Source of the DNA: Candidatus Omnitrophota bacterium
GTDB taxonomy: Bacteria > Omnitrophota > Gorgyraeia > Zapsychrales > Zapsychraceae
Reading direction: 5' to 3'
Length of the DNA: 36,469 nt
NCBI GenBank assembly: GCA_015233405.1
Contig: JADFXT010000004.1
Span: forward strand, 1 to 36,469
Positions 16,995 to 25,305 of the stretch are shown here, piece by piece. The stretch's first letter is position 1; each line of letters begins with the position of its first letter. The notes below the pieces were generated by a model. The model did no database searches. It was not told the DNA's origin and worked only from the letters and a program-made list of their open reading frames with translations. The position numbers and the translations under genes are program-made.

Positions 16995-16999
16995 GGTAT

Positions 17000-18089
17000 C
17001 TATTTTTTCGTCTTTAAGAACGCCTCCATAAACATGTCCAAATCTCCATCCATGACCTTAGCCACATTGCCCGTTTCTACGTCGGTGCGGTGATCCTTGA
17101 CCATACTATAGGGGTGCATGACGTAAGAGCGGATCTGACTGCCCCACTCGATCTTCTGCTTCTGGCCATATTCCTTGGACATCTTCTCGTCCTGCTCTTT
17201 ACGCTTAAGCTCATAAAGCCGCGCGCGTAAAATTTTCATTGCGGTCTGGCGGTTCTGCAACTGTGAGCGCTCGTTCTGGCACTGGACCACAATTCCCGTC
17301 GGTAAGTGCGTCATGCGCACCGCAGAATCTGTTGTGTTAACGCTTTGTCCTCCCGGGCCTGAAGAACGAAAAATATCAATGCGTAAATCGCTGGGATTCA
17401 CTTCCACTTCAACATCGTCTTCAATTTCCGGAATAACATCGACGGAAGCAAACGATGTGTGCCGGCGCTTATTAGAATCAAACGGTGAAATCCTGACTAA
17501 CCGATGCACGCCTTTTTCACTTTTCAAATACCCGTAAACCATATCGCCTTCAATACTTAAAGTGACATTCTTAATGCCTGCGCCTTCACCGGCTAAAATA
17601 TCGAGCGTGCTGACCTTGTAACCCTTGCTATCCGCCCAGCGGGTGTACATTCGTAAGAGCATATTGCTCCAATCGCAAGATTCCGTTCCGCCGGCACCAG
17701 CATTGATACTTAAAATCGCGTTATTCTTATCAAACGGCCCGCTTAATAAGCTTTGGGTTTCTAGTGTCGCCACATCTTTTTGAAGGCTGCCAAGCTCACT
17801 ATCAATCTGGGACAGCAGGGCGTCATCACCGTCGGCAAGTTCAGCTAATTCTTTTAAGTCCGCAACCTTCTTTAAACTGTTCTCAAAAGGCTCCAGGCAA
17901 CCTTTCAGATATTTCATTTCCTTCATCAGTTTATTGGATTTAGAGGAATCATCCCAGAAATTCGGCTGGTTCATGGCCTCCTGAATAGAGGCTACCGCTT
18001 TTTCCTTTTCAGGCAGGTCAAAGAAACCCCCTAAGCTGGTGGAGTTTCTCTTCAATATCGACGACTTTATTTTTAATATCAGCGAGCAT
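17000..18089 (-). CDS. prfB: Peptide chain release factor 2, with programmed +1 frameshift
   Basis: RF2 reads UGA and UAA and releases the finished peptide. The product is 362 residues. It starts at the ATG at 18089 (MLADIKNKVVDIEEKLHQLR), reads 23 codons to CTT followed by an in-frame TGA (18020-18018), then shifts +1 and continues as DLPEKEKAV. Calling it from the TTG at 18055 would misread the first residues. The catalytic GGQ loop is in RSSGPGGQSVNTTDSAVR. The recognition loop contains SPFDSNKRRHTSFASVD, where the SPF tripeptide is the known UGA-reading motif of RF2. First gene of the run prfB-secA-cbiM-lnt; a good promoter lies at 18127-18154. Confidence 0.96.
18018..18032 (-). promoter_or_regulatory. 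RF2 autoregulatory +1 frameshift site
   Basis: In mRNA sense: AGGGGG (18032-18027), TTT, CTT, TGA, C. A Shine-Dalgarno-like AGGGGG, the slippery CTT and the poorly terminating TGA-C are the known elements of the prfB feedback switch, in which low RF2 favours the shift into the second frame. All elements were read directly and their phase matches the downstream RF2 frame. Confidence 0.95.
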
Positions 18090-18126
18090 GATAGAAATTA
18101 TCCCATTAAAAAAATATTTGGTCGGT

Positions 18127-18154
18127 ATTATAACATAGAGGAAGGCAAATGCAA
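18127..18154 (-). promoter_or_regulatory. Promoter of the prfB-secA-cbiM-lnt run
   Basis: Complement: TTGCAT (18154-18149), 16 bases, perfect TATAAT (18132-18127). The start would be near 18120, about 31 bases before the prfB ATG. Confidence 0.68.
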
Positions 18155-18189
18155 TAGAATTGCAGAGTGTCTGGGAGGATAAACCATGA

Positions 18190-18222
18190 AAAAAATGCCT
18201 CTTTAAACTTTAAGAACTAGGC
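18190..18222 (-). terminator. Possible terminator of the giant-protein gene
   Basis: Around the stop codon the mRNA can fold GCC...TCTT/AAGA...GGC with a bulge, followed directly by A and a run of seven T. The stem is short and imperfect; the T run is the main support. Confidence 0.35.
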
Positions 18223-21200
18223 TTTTCGTCTTGGGATGGGTCAGCCAGTCCTAAAAGCTGAAAAACATTAGCTATAGGCGCCACATTAATAATGACCGGG
18301 GTGAAACCAGAGACGTTCTTTAAGCTTTCCAAGCTCATTTTAGGATTAAATTTAATCGGCGAACCCTTTTTTTCAATGGTCAAATTCTTCGAGTTTAAGT
18401 CGATACCACCATTGGTCCGCTCATCGCTTGTTGACATTGCCCGGTCTTTTTTATTCCAAGTAAGATTATATTTTGACTTATCAACATCATTCAAACGAAT
18501 CCCACCAGTCCCATCGTTAAACTCTTCATCAAGAGCCCTCATCATAGTGGCGAATTCCCCTTCTTGAATATTATGGCCTTTCCATCCCACCCAGTTGCTG
18601 ACTTCTTCCCAAGTTAAACCATTTGCCCCAGGAATAACATCAAATTGTGCTTTTAAGGCTCGCCGGATAAGAACATATTTGGCCATATAGCTTTCGTCAA
18701 TACCCTTGCTGTTTGCATAGGCCTGTAACTGAGCAATGGTTATTTTACCGGCCATAAGTTCGTTCTCCATAAAGTTTACTATCTTCTCAAAATAGCCGCT
18801 CGCGTCGTGTGGCAAATATTTCGGACCAGCAGGGGCTTGTTCAAAAGCAACATCCTCGCCTGCATATCCTCTCAAATCTGGGGCAGCAGCGACTTGTTCG
18901 CCTAAATGGAATATTGCATTAATGATATTTATAAGCCGTCCCTGCCTTTTCTCATAACCAGCCTTTATTTCTGGCGAGGCTTTTGTCTCTTTATCTAAAA
19001 TATCAAAAGAGCTTTGAACAGCTTCATTTAACGCCCCAAGTTTTTTTAGAAGAAGATTTCTCTGGTTAACCAAATCTTCCATTTTCTTTTGTTCTTCTGA
19101 AAGTAATTCTATATTTTTAGCTTTCTTTTTACCTCCCAACTCAATCATCTGCTCATATGCCCATATGCTTGTTTGAACATTAGCTGCTTTTCGCACAAGA
19201 GTATCAAATTGATCCTGGTAATTTTTAAGATTTCGCTCATAGGTCATGAGCACGACCGTATCCCCTCCCGTGCTCACAATCATACCGGTTTGAGCATTAA
19301 TCCGTTCAATGGCAGCGGACATATCGTCTTCTGCGGTCTTAATAACATCCAATACCTTTTGAATCTGGGCTAACTCTTCTAAAACTCTTTCTTCTGCTGC
19401 TACCAAGTCTAAATTATTTATAATAACGTATTGGGATTTTTTCGTTTGTCTCGCTAAAGCAATGTCTTTTAATTTCTTTTGTATCGGCCCAATTTCTGCT
19501 TTTATCTGCGCAACATTTGTTTTGATGATCGCCAAAGAGTCTCTGACGATTTCTTTATCTTTCTCGGATCCGTCGCCCTCAAGAAACTTGCTGGAGTCAA
19601 TAAACTTATATCCATCTTCAACCCGCAAGATTCCAGCATGCAACAGACCTAATGTACTATTAAAAATATTTTCGTCATCAAACGTAAACATGACGAGCGC
19701 GTTTCCATTTTCTGCAATAGTAGGCTGAATAACAAAACCATTATTAGCTGAATCTTGCGAAGCGCCATATAAAGATGCCATGAGGGCTCCCAATGCCACC
19801 ATACTAGACAGTTTGATAATGACCGTTGTCATAGCGGCATCAGCAAGATTCAATTCCATTGTGCGGCCTGTATACCGCGGAATAAAACTCATCTGATAAT
19901 TTCTTTGAAGGCCTTTCTGAGGAGCCGTTAATTTCACGACTTGAGGAGGCGCCAGAGGAGCTTTACCCGCCGTCAATTCTTCAGTGCGGGTTTGTGTAAA
20001 TGGATTCAGAGTCACAAAAGCATCACTATTCACCCCGGTTAGAGGAACATTCAGCTCCTCATGATCCGCTATCATGGCCTTGTCCATCTCAAAAGTTGCC
20101 TTCTCTAATTGTTGTTGGTATTTTGCATTGATTTGAATAATATTATCAGTTTTTACATTAAAATTCCTCAAGGTGTTCAACCATTCGTTCAAAATTTTCA
20201 GAATATTCCCGTTTCTTTTTAAGATAAATTGAGCATGGGCAATGGCCTCTAAATTCTGAGGTTTCTTCTTAAGCGCGTCCTGTAAATCTGTTTGTGCATA
20301 CTGCGTAAGCAATTGATAGATTGGAAGTGTTTTATTAATTGAAAGTACGACTTGCTTAACAGCTTCAAGTGTCTGGGCTGCAGAAGGATCAAGACTTTTA
20401 GACAACTTCTCAATGATCTTAACAATCTCTGTTTGTTCATCATTGACAATTTTTAATCCATCTTTAATCATGGCCAAATGTTGCGTAATAGAATCCCGTG
20501 CTTGTTGAAGTGCATCTGCTGTCATCGCCGTCCCGTTGAGATTGATAGCATTCAACTGGTTTTGAATAACCAAAACATTATTTGTTATATCATTAATGGC
20601 ATTGTTAATAATCACTAAAGAATCCCGAAGCTTTTGTTTATCCCCGTCGGACCCTCCATCAATAATCTTCCACTTGATAAGATCATCCGCATCCCAAATA
20701 AGCTTAACGGCGGTGCCCAGCAACTCTCCTGTCCGGTTAAAAAGACTGTCTGCGGTAGAATTATTGGGGTTCAAAATATATGGCTCTACCTGTGATTGTA
20801 AGGGCGGCAACGGATTAGAAGAAAAGCTTCCCGACGTACTTGTAGTTAATAGACTAACAACTACTCCTGTAATAAGGAAAGCAATTTGTGGCGCTGTCAA
20901 CATGGCTGCGTCGTATTGAGTCCATCCAAAACCAGCAATATAAATAAACTGATTAGGGACAAGTGAAGCATATTGAACAGAATTTCCCTTGGACAATCTC
21001 GGCAAATTAAAAGACTGTTGACCGCCATGAGTTCTAGTCCACTTTTCATGCTCTTTTAACTTTGGCAAATATTCCGTAAGGTCTGCGATTCTTCCTTCAA
21101 CGTCGGATCTCAACTGATTAGCCGCCTCTTGCACATTAGAATTTTTCAGTACAGGATCATTTAATCTTTTTAGAATATCTCGCAGCTTCTGAAGTTCAGT

Positions 21201-22769
21201 GGCAAGATGTTCAGATGACAAAGTGCCAGGGGCATCACTTTCAGTATTAATGACAGTAAAAATCGGTGCGACCTCTAAGCTAATTTCGTTAAAAACAATT
21301 CGCGGGGCCTGATTTTCAAGAAAATCCGCTGGACCACGCAATTGGGATGCATAGGACTCAGGAACCTCTCTTCCGGATCTTTCAATGGAATCAAGAATGG
21401 CTTTTATTTTATTATAAATTTCTCTAACCTGCTCGATAGTGCTCCTATCAAATGCCCCACTAGAAATAATATTCCTATACTCATTCGAAAGTTGAGTGAG
21501 CGGACCAGTATAAGGGTCGCTTGATTGCAGCATTATTTCATTCCCTCCAGGATTTTCACTTTGCTGGCCAAAAACCGTCGATACTCCGCCGGAAGCACCC
21601 AAGATTACGCCAACTAATGAAAAAAAGTAGGCTTTTGCAAGAAATGTTCTCCTAGCCATGGTTTTGTCGCGAGTCACAGACAGAGATTTTTCTGTAAATT
21701 TAAACTTTGCCCCACCAGAGAAATACTTTCTGGGAATCAAAGATTGCGTGACGGGGTCATACTCTTCCTTTATATAGTTATATGCGCCTTTCTTGAACGC
21801 TTCCAAATATCGGTTATAAATCTTCAGTTTCTCCTGCTTGTCCTTAATCTCAACACCGTTGGTTTTGTTCTGGTCCACATAAACCTTACCTAAAATACTT
21901 TCCTTTAAACTCTGCTTAAACCATGTGGCCAATATCATCGAATAATAAATTTGACGTAGCGGAGCAAAAGTCTTTCCGAAGTTCACTTCTTTCTCAAGTT
22001 CCGGAATGATGACTTCCTTAATAATAGCCGTGGCCATGGTTTGAGTGTTGGTCTTTGGCTTTGGAGCAATAGCTGACGGCTTTTGGCTAAGGGCAAAATA
22101 GTCTTCTTCCAACATGACTTTTAATTTTGCCTCGACCACAAATGCCGATGCCTGGCTTGCATCTTTTGTCGGGTTTTCATAAACAACCGCCTTATCCGGA
22201 ATGATCCACACTTTATTCAGTGTATCGACCGGCACATCCGTCGAACCATACATTTGATAAGCCTTCTTGTAAATCTTATCCCAGAACTGTTTGCCGGTTT
22301 CTTTTTCCGGATTCATCAAGGAGCTCGTGATCTGCTTAAGCAAATAATCCTGCGCCAATAAATCCCGGCCCATTTCTGTCTCGCCAAATTTCAAAGGAAC
22401 GATTCTATCGGGCTCTTTGGGATTTAAGTTCACCCACATATCGTCTTCCGGCGTGGTCAAGGATGCCAAAAAATATTTGATCAACCGGCTTGATTCATCC
22501 TTAAAAGCGTCTCCTTTTAAGCCAGACTGGGCGACATCCACAATAAAATCAAATTTAAGCGGATTATCCGGATAAATTTTGATGCCCTTAATAACTGCCG
22601 GATTAAAAGCTGGCGTCAATCCAATGGGCTGAATCACCGCTGTAGGAATAGCCTGCGCGTAAGATAACTGCGGAAGAATACTAAAATTGAGAGCAAAACT
22701 TATGATCAAGACCACATGGATGGCCTTGCCTACTCTATTATATCTACTGTTCTTTTTCTGGAAAGTCAT
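18210..22769 (-). CDS. Giant secreted multi-module protein, putative polyprotein (Omnitrophota-type)
   Basis: 1519 residues, function unknown. A Sec signal peptide ends near residue 40 (LPQLSYAQA). Residues 44-355 form a module I recognise from Omnitrophota giant proteins (LTPAFNPAVIKGIKIYPD, GETEMGRDLLAQDYLLKQ, TLNKVWIIPDKAVVYE, EYDPVTQSLIPRKYFSGG). D-x-[AT]-M occurs at M371 (DKTM), M623 (DAAM), M899 (DKAM), M980 (DAAM) and M1445 (DRAM). After M371 comes ARRTFLAKAYFFSLVGVIL, like a Tat signal; after M623 and M980 come signal-peptide-like helices then Ser/Asn-rich stretches. Coiled helical modules follow each and residues 675-733 resemble 1034-1092, so modules 623-870 and 980-1290 look duplicated. 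The tail (1445-1519, TNGGIDLNSKNL, FTPVIINVAPIANVFQLLG) is another recurring Omnitrophota domain. AAGGGGGG precedes the ATG. No enzyme motif was seen. Confidence 0.85.
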   Translation of the reverse strand: MTFQKKNSRYNRVGKAIHVVLIISFALNFSILPQLSYAQAIPTAVIQPIGLTPAFNPAVIKGIKIYPDNPLKFDFIVDVAQSGLKGDAFKDESSRLIKYFLASLTTPEDDMWVNLNPKEPDRIVPLKFGETEMGRDLLAQDYLLKQITSSLMNPEKETGKQFWDKIYKKAYQMYGSTDVPVDTLNKVWIIPDKAVVYENPTKDASQASAFVVEAKLKVMLEEDYFALSQKPSAIAPKPKTNTQTMATAIIKEVIIPELEKEVNFGKTFAPLRQIYYSMILATWFKQSLKESILGKVYVDQNKTNGVEIKDKQEKLKIYNRYLEAFKKGAYNYIKEEYDPVTQSLIPRKYFSGGAKFKFTEKSLSVTRDKTMARRTFLAKAYFFSLVGVILGASGGVSTVFGQQSENPGGNEIMLQSSDPYTGPLTQLSNEYRNIISSGAFDRSTIEQVREIYNKIKAILDSIERSGREVPESYASQLRGPADFLENQAPRIVFNEISLEVAPIFTVINTESDAPGTLSSEHLATELQKLRDILKRLNDPVLKNSNVQEAANQLRSDVEGRIADLTEYLPKLKEHEKWTRTHGGQQSFNLPRLSKGNSVQYASLVPNQFIYIAGFGWTQYDAAMLTAPQIAFLITGVVVSLLTTSTSGSFSSNPLPPLQSQVEPYILNPNNSTADSLFNRTGELLGTAVKLIWDADDLIKWKIIDGGSDGDKQKLRDSLVIINNAINDITNNVLVIQNQLNAINLNGTAMTADALQQARDSITQHLAMIKDGLKIVNDEQTEIVKIIEKLSKSLDPSAAQTLEAVKQVVLSINKTLPIYQLLTQYAQTDLQDALKKKPQNLEAIAHAQFILKRNGNILKILNEWLNTLRNFNVKTDNIIQINAKYQQQLEKATFEMDKAMIADHEELNVPLTGVNSDAFVTLNPFTQTRTEELTAGKAPLAPPQVVKLTAPQKGLQRNYQMSFIPRYTGRTMELNLADAAMTTVIIKLSSMVALGALMASLYGASQDSANNGFVIQPTIAENGNALVMFTFDDENIFNSTLGLLHAGILRVEDGYKFIDSSKFLEGDGSEKDKEIVRDSLAIIKTNVAQIKAEIGPIQKKLKDIALARQTKKSQYVIINNLDLVAAEERVLEELAQIQKVLDVIKTAEDDMSAAIERINAQTGMIVSTGGDTVVLMTYERNLKNYQDQFDTLVRKAANVQTSIWAYEQMIELGGKKKAKNIELLSEEQKKMEDLVNQRNLLLKKLGALNEAVQSSFDILDKETKASPEIKAGYEKRQGRLINIINAIFHLGEQVAAAPDLRGYAGEDVAFEQAPAGPKYLPHDASGYFEKIVNFMENELMAGKITIAQLQAYANSKGIDESYMAKYVLIRRALKAQFDVIPGANGLTWEEVSNWVGWKGHNIQEGEFATMMRALDEEFNDGTGGIRLNDVDKSKYNLTWNKKDRAMSTSDERTNGGIDLNSKNLTIEKKGSPIKFNPKMSLESLKNVSGFTPVIINVAPIANVFQLLGLADPSQDEKPSS

Positions 22770-22962
22770 GCTTCCCCCCTTTTGTTGGTCTTCAAATATG
22801 CCTAATACAAGTATACCCTATTTATTGGGAAAAACACCCTCCGAAGGAAGAAAAAAGGAAGCGTTTTCCGGAAAGTCAGCGACGAGGAAATAATTTCATT
22901 AAAAAAGAACCACAAAAGAAAATCGCGTAAAGACATTTTAAAACTGTTCTTTTCCTTCTTTT

Positions 22963-23268
22963 TCAACTTTTACCAATCATGGCGGCTAGGATGTTCTGTT
23001 CCTTGTTGAGCAAGATTTTCTTCCTACCGGTATGGTTACCAGCGTAACCGCCTAAGGAACCGTCAGATTTAATCACGCGATGACAAGGAATAATAACAGG
23101 ATAGGGATTTTTCTTTAAGGCTTGCCCAACGGCACGCACCGCTTTGGGACAACCGATTTGTTTGGCGACCCACTGATAGGTCCGGGTCTCGCCCAAAGGG
23201 ATTTTTAGGGTAGCCGAAAGGACCTTCCATTCAAATGCTGTCAATTTTTTAACTGATTTATTATTCAA
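22963..23268 (-). CDS. ogt: Methylated-DNA--protein-cysteine methyltransferase, short form
   Basis: Removes alkyl groups from O6-alkylguanine by moving them to its own Cys. Only the 101-residue DNA-binding/active-site domain is present, without the N-terminal RNase-H-like domain of Ada/Ogt. The active site is IIPCHRVIKSDGSLGGYAG with C62; the recognition helix is PKAVRAVGQALKKNP with the Arg finger. The intact Cys argues against an ATL (alkyltransferase-like) protein, in which Cys is replaced by Trp or Ala. The start is a TTG with AAGGAT six to seven bases upstream. It is the last gene of the run that begins at murJ. Confidence 0.9.
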   Translation of the reverse strand: MNNKSVKKLTAFEWKVLSATLKIPLGETRTYQWVAKQIGCPKAVRAVGQALKKNPYPVIIPCHRVIKSDGSLGGYAGNHTGRKKILLNKEQNILAAMIGKS

Positions 23269-23286
23269 GAGGATCCTTTCTCCCTT

Positions 23287-24753
23287 CTAATGATTCCTCA
23301 GATTCACTTTAAACAGTTTCTGATGATATAACTGGAACTCCAATTCCGGCCGGTGATAATCCTCTGAAATGGCTTCCCCGACCAGTTGCATATTGAAATA
23401 TCTTCGCATGCGCAAGAAAGAAACCTTCTCATAGATTTTGTCCAATGCAATATAAGTATAATAAACGGGCCTATGCTGGCGCAGAGATCCTTCAACCTCT
23501 TTGATAAAATGCTCCGGCTTATCATATTCCAAAGGAAAATAACAAGTTTCACGATGCCCATAATACTGAATAAACGAAGAATCGTCTCTTGTTAAGATCA
23601 AGGCATTTGGTTCAGTGTTAGCCTGGACAAATAAAGCAAAATGTTTTTCTCCGTTATATTGATGACGGAACTCAAGCATCGGATACATCAACATGATCAT
23701 GTTCCATACAAAATAGAGGATAAAAAATTTTGCCACTAGTCCATACTTCTCATGAAGAATAGCTAAAAAATAGGCGACAAATATATAAATAGGGATAATA
23801 ACAACATCTAAATAACGTAAACAATAAAGATTGATATTCCCATAATAAAAGATCGACATGGTCCAAAGCAGCAAAAACACCGCCAGGAAATGTTTGCCTT
23901 TGCGGACCATTTCGATAATGCCTAAAATCAATAATACAAAAAGCGGGGTTGGAAGCCCCATGAATAAGTCTTCCAGAGCCATCTTCAAGATATAAGAAAA
24001 TAAGCCGCGATATTCCATCGAGATTGATAACTGCTTGAAGGTATTATGGAGATAAGAAAAATATATTATGCCAATGCCTCCTAAAAGAGGCAAAGCAAAT
24101 GAGCATAGAATTTTCCAATTAAATCTTTCTTTAGGGATAACGATCTTAAACGGACGAAATGAAAACTCCGGATAAAAATACAGTAAGAAATACAGCGGGA
24201 TTGTTATCAAAATCGATTCCCTCACAGAAGCGGAAAGAACGTAGAGAAAACTGGCCAACGCTAACCACAGAGAGGATTCTTTTTTAACACCTCGACGGAC
24301 AACAATATAAAATGACATCAGAAGAAAAAACAGGCTCATCCCATGCTCTTTGCCGTATGTATTGGGAGAAAAATAAAACGGCGTGAATGAAAGCAAGAGC
24401 GCCCCTAAGACCGCCTGGATCTCATTTTCAAAAAGCTCATAGATAAATAGAAACAACGCCACGATCGATAAGGCATGAAAAAGGATACTAGAAAATCTTG
24501 TGATAAAATCCGCATTAAAGCCAAACAAGTAGGCGGGAAAATATAGCATGGAATTAACGATCACGGCGCCATACCGGCCATTGGCCGCCGGCTGCAATTG
24601 GCCCGTCTGATAAGTTTTCTCTACAGCCTGGGCCAAAGCAACGCTATCGGCATGAAACAGCCCTTCATTAATGAAAAACAACCCCATAAAAAGATTGATC
24701 AAGAATAATGAAATGGCCGTCAATTTTAAAACCTGGTTCTTTTCTAAAGACAT
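23287..24753 (-). CDS. GT-C-like polytopic membrane protein (ArnT/PMT_2-like)
   Basis: 488 residues with about 11 membrane helices and a soluble C-terminal domain (about 380-488). An early periplasmic loop has FFINEGLFHADSVALAQAVE, in the place where GT-C enzymes keep the acidic catalytic residues, then NGRYGAVIVNSMLYFPAY. Later FSPNTYGKEHGMSLFFLLMS resembles the second conserved loop of the PMT_2/ArnT group. It probably transfers a sugar from polyprenyl phosphate outside the inner membrane; donor and acceptor are not known. I start it at the ATG at 24753 (AAGGGG five bases upstream), which overlaps the preceding stop as TAATG, so translation is coupled. Confidence 0.72.
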   Translation of the reverse strand: MSLEKNQVLKLTAISLFLINLFMGLFFINEGLFHADSVALAQAVEKTYQTGQLQPAANGRYGAVIVNSMLYFPAYLFGFNADFITRFSSILFHALSIVALFLFIYELFENEIQAVLGALLLSFTPFYFSPNTYGKEHGMSLFFLLMSFYIVVRRGVKKESSLWLALASFLYVLSASVRESILITIPLYFLLYFYPEFSFRPFKIVIPKERFNWKILCSFALPLLGGIGIIYFSYLHNTFKQLSISMEYRGLFSYILKMALEDLFMGLPTPLFVLLILGIIEMVRKGKHFLAVFLLLWTMSIFYYGNINLYCLRYLDVVIIPIYIFVAYFLAILHEKYGLVAKFFILYFVWNMIMLMYPMLEFRHQYNGEKHFALFVQANTEPNALILTRDDSSFIQYYGHRETCYFPLEYDKPEHFIKEVEGSLRQHRPVYYTYIALDKIYEKVSFLRMRRYFNMQLVGEAISEDYHRPELEFQLYHQKLFKVNLRNH

Positions 24754-25295
24754 TAATTCCCCTTCAGTTGCCGGCAAGAACATGTTGCTGGCGCGGGTAA
24801 TTTCAAGTAATCATTTAATTTTTGCTCTAAAATCTTTGACTCCGATTCATCAAGGCTTAAATCTAGAAATGGTTTAAAAACATGGTCGTCATTTTTCATA
24901 AAAACCAACCCATCAAAAACGACCCTCTCGGCGCATTCGTGGCAATCGTAGCTCGCCTCATAATGAAGGTGCATGTTTTTCAAATCTTTTATGAGAACAA
25001 CCTTTTTTTGATACGTCCATTCTCCGACGAGCTCACTCAATTCCATCTGTTGAGCGGTCACCCGCAATTTCCTTTTTCCCCAGAGGGCCCATAATAAACC
25101 AAAAAATAAACAGAATAAGGGCAGCCCAAAAATAACCGCCGGGATAAGACTAAAATGAAGAATAAAAACAAACAATAGCGGCAAACCAAAAAGTAAGAGA
25201 AATGTCACAAGAAGAAAAGCCAGCCTTCCATGACGTTCTCGATAAAGAAAAATCAATTCGAGGAGACCTTCCTTTTCATTTATATGCGCGATCAT
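24753..25295 (-). CDS. Unknown membrane protein with two N-terminal helices
   Basis: 180 residues, not recognised. After a short start MIAHINEKEGLLELIFLY come two close membrane helices (about residues 22-45 and 48-66, FLLVTFLLLFGLPLLFVFI), then a beta-rich cytosolic region (KRKLRVTAQQMELSELVG) like a PH-type or photosynthesis-affected DUF domain, and a C-terminus with CSCRQLKGN. CHECAERVVF holds two more Cys. The ATG at 25295 has GGAG six bases upstream and lies 11 bases after the uvrC stop; the longer frame starting inside uvrC is not needed. Coupled by overlap to the GT-C-like gene. Confidence 0.6.
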   Translation of the reverse strand: MIAHINEKEGLLELIFLYRERHGRLAFLLVTFLLLFGLPLLFVFILHFSLIPAVIFGLPLFCLFFGLLWALWGKRKLRVTAQQMELSELVGEWTYQKKVVLIKDLKNMHLHYEASYDCHECAERVVFDGLVFMKNDDHVFKPFLDLSLDESESKILEQKLNDYLKLPAPATCSCRQLKGN

Positions 25296-25305
25296 TTTTT
25301 CTCCA

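Noticed and set aside
18000-18055. prfB start at the TTG at 18055
   Set aside because: The real N-terminus is in the upstream frame and joined by the +1 shift at CTT-TGA-C; the in-frame residues before the shift are not RF2-like.
22770-22962. Promoter for the giant-protein gene
   Set aside because: A TATACT is present about 45 bases before the ATG but no acceptable -35 stands at 16-18 bases from it; left uncalled. Nothing else was recognised in this gap.
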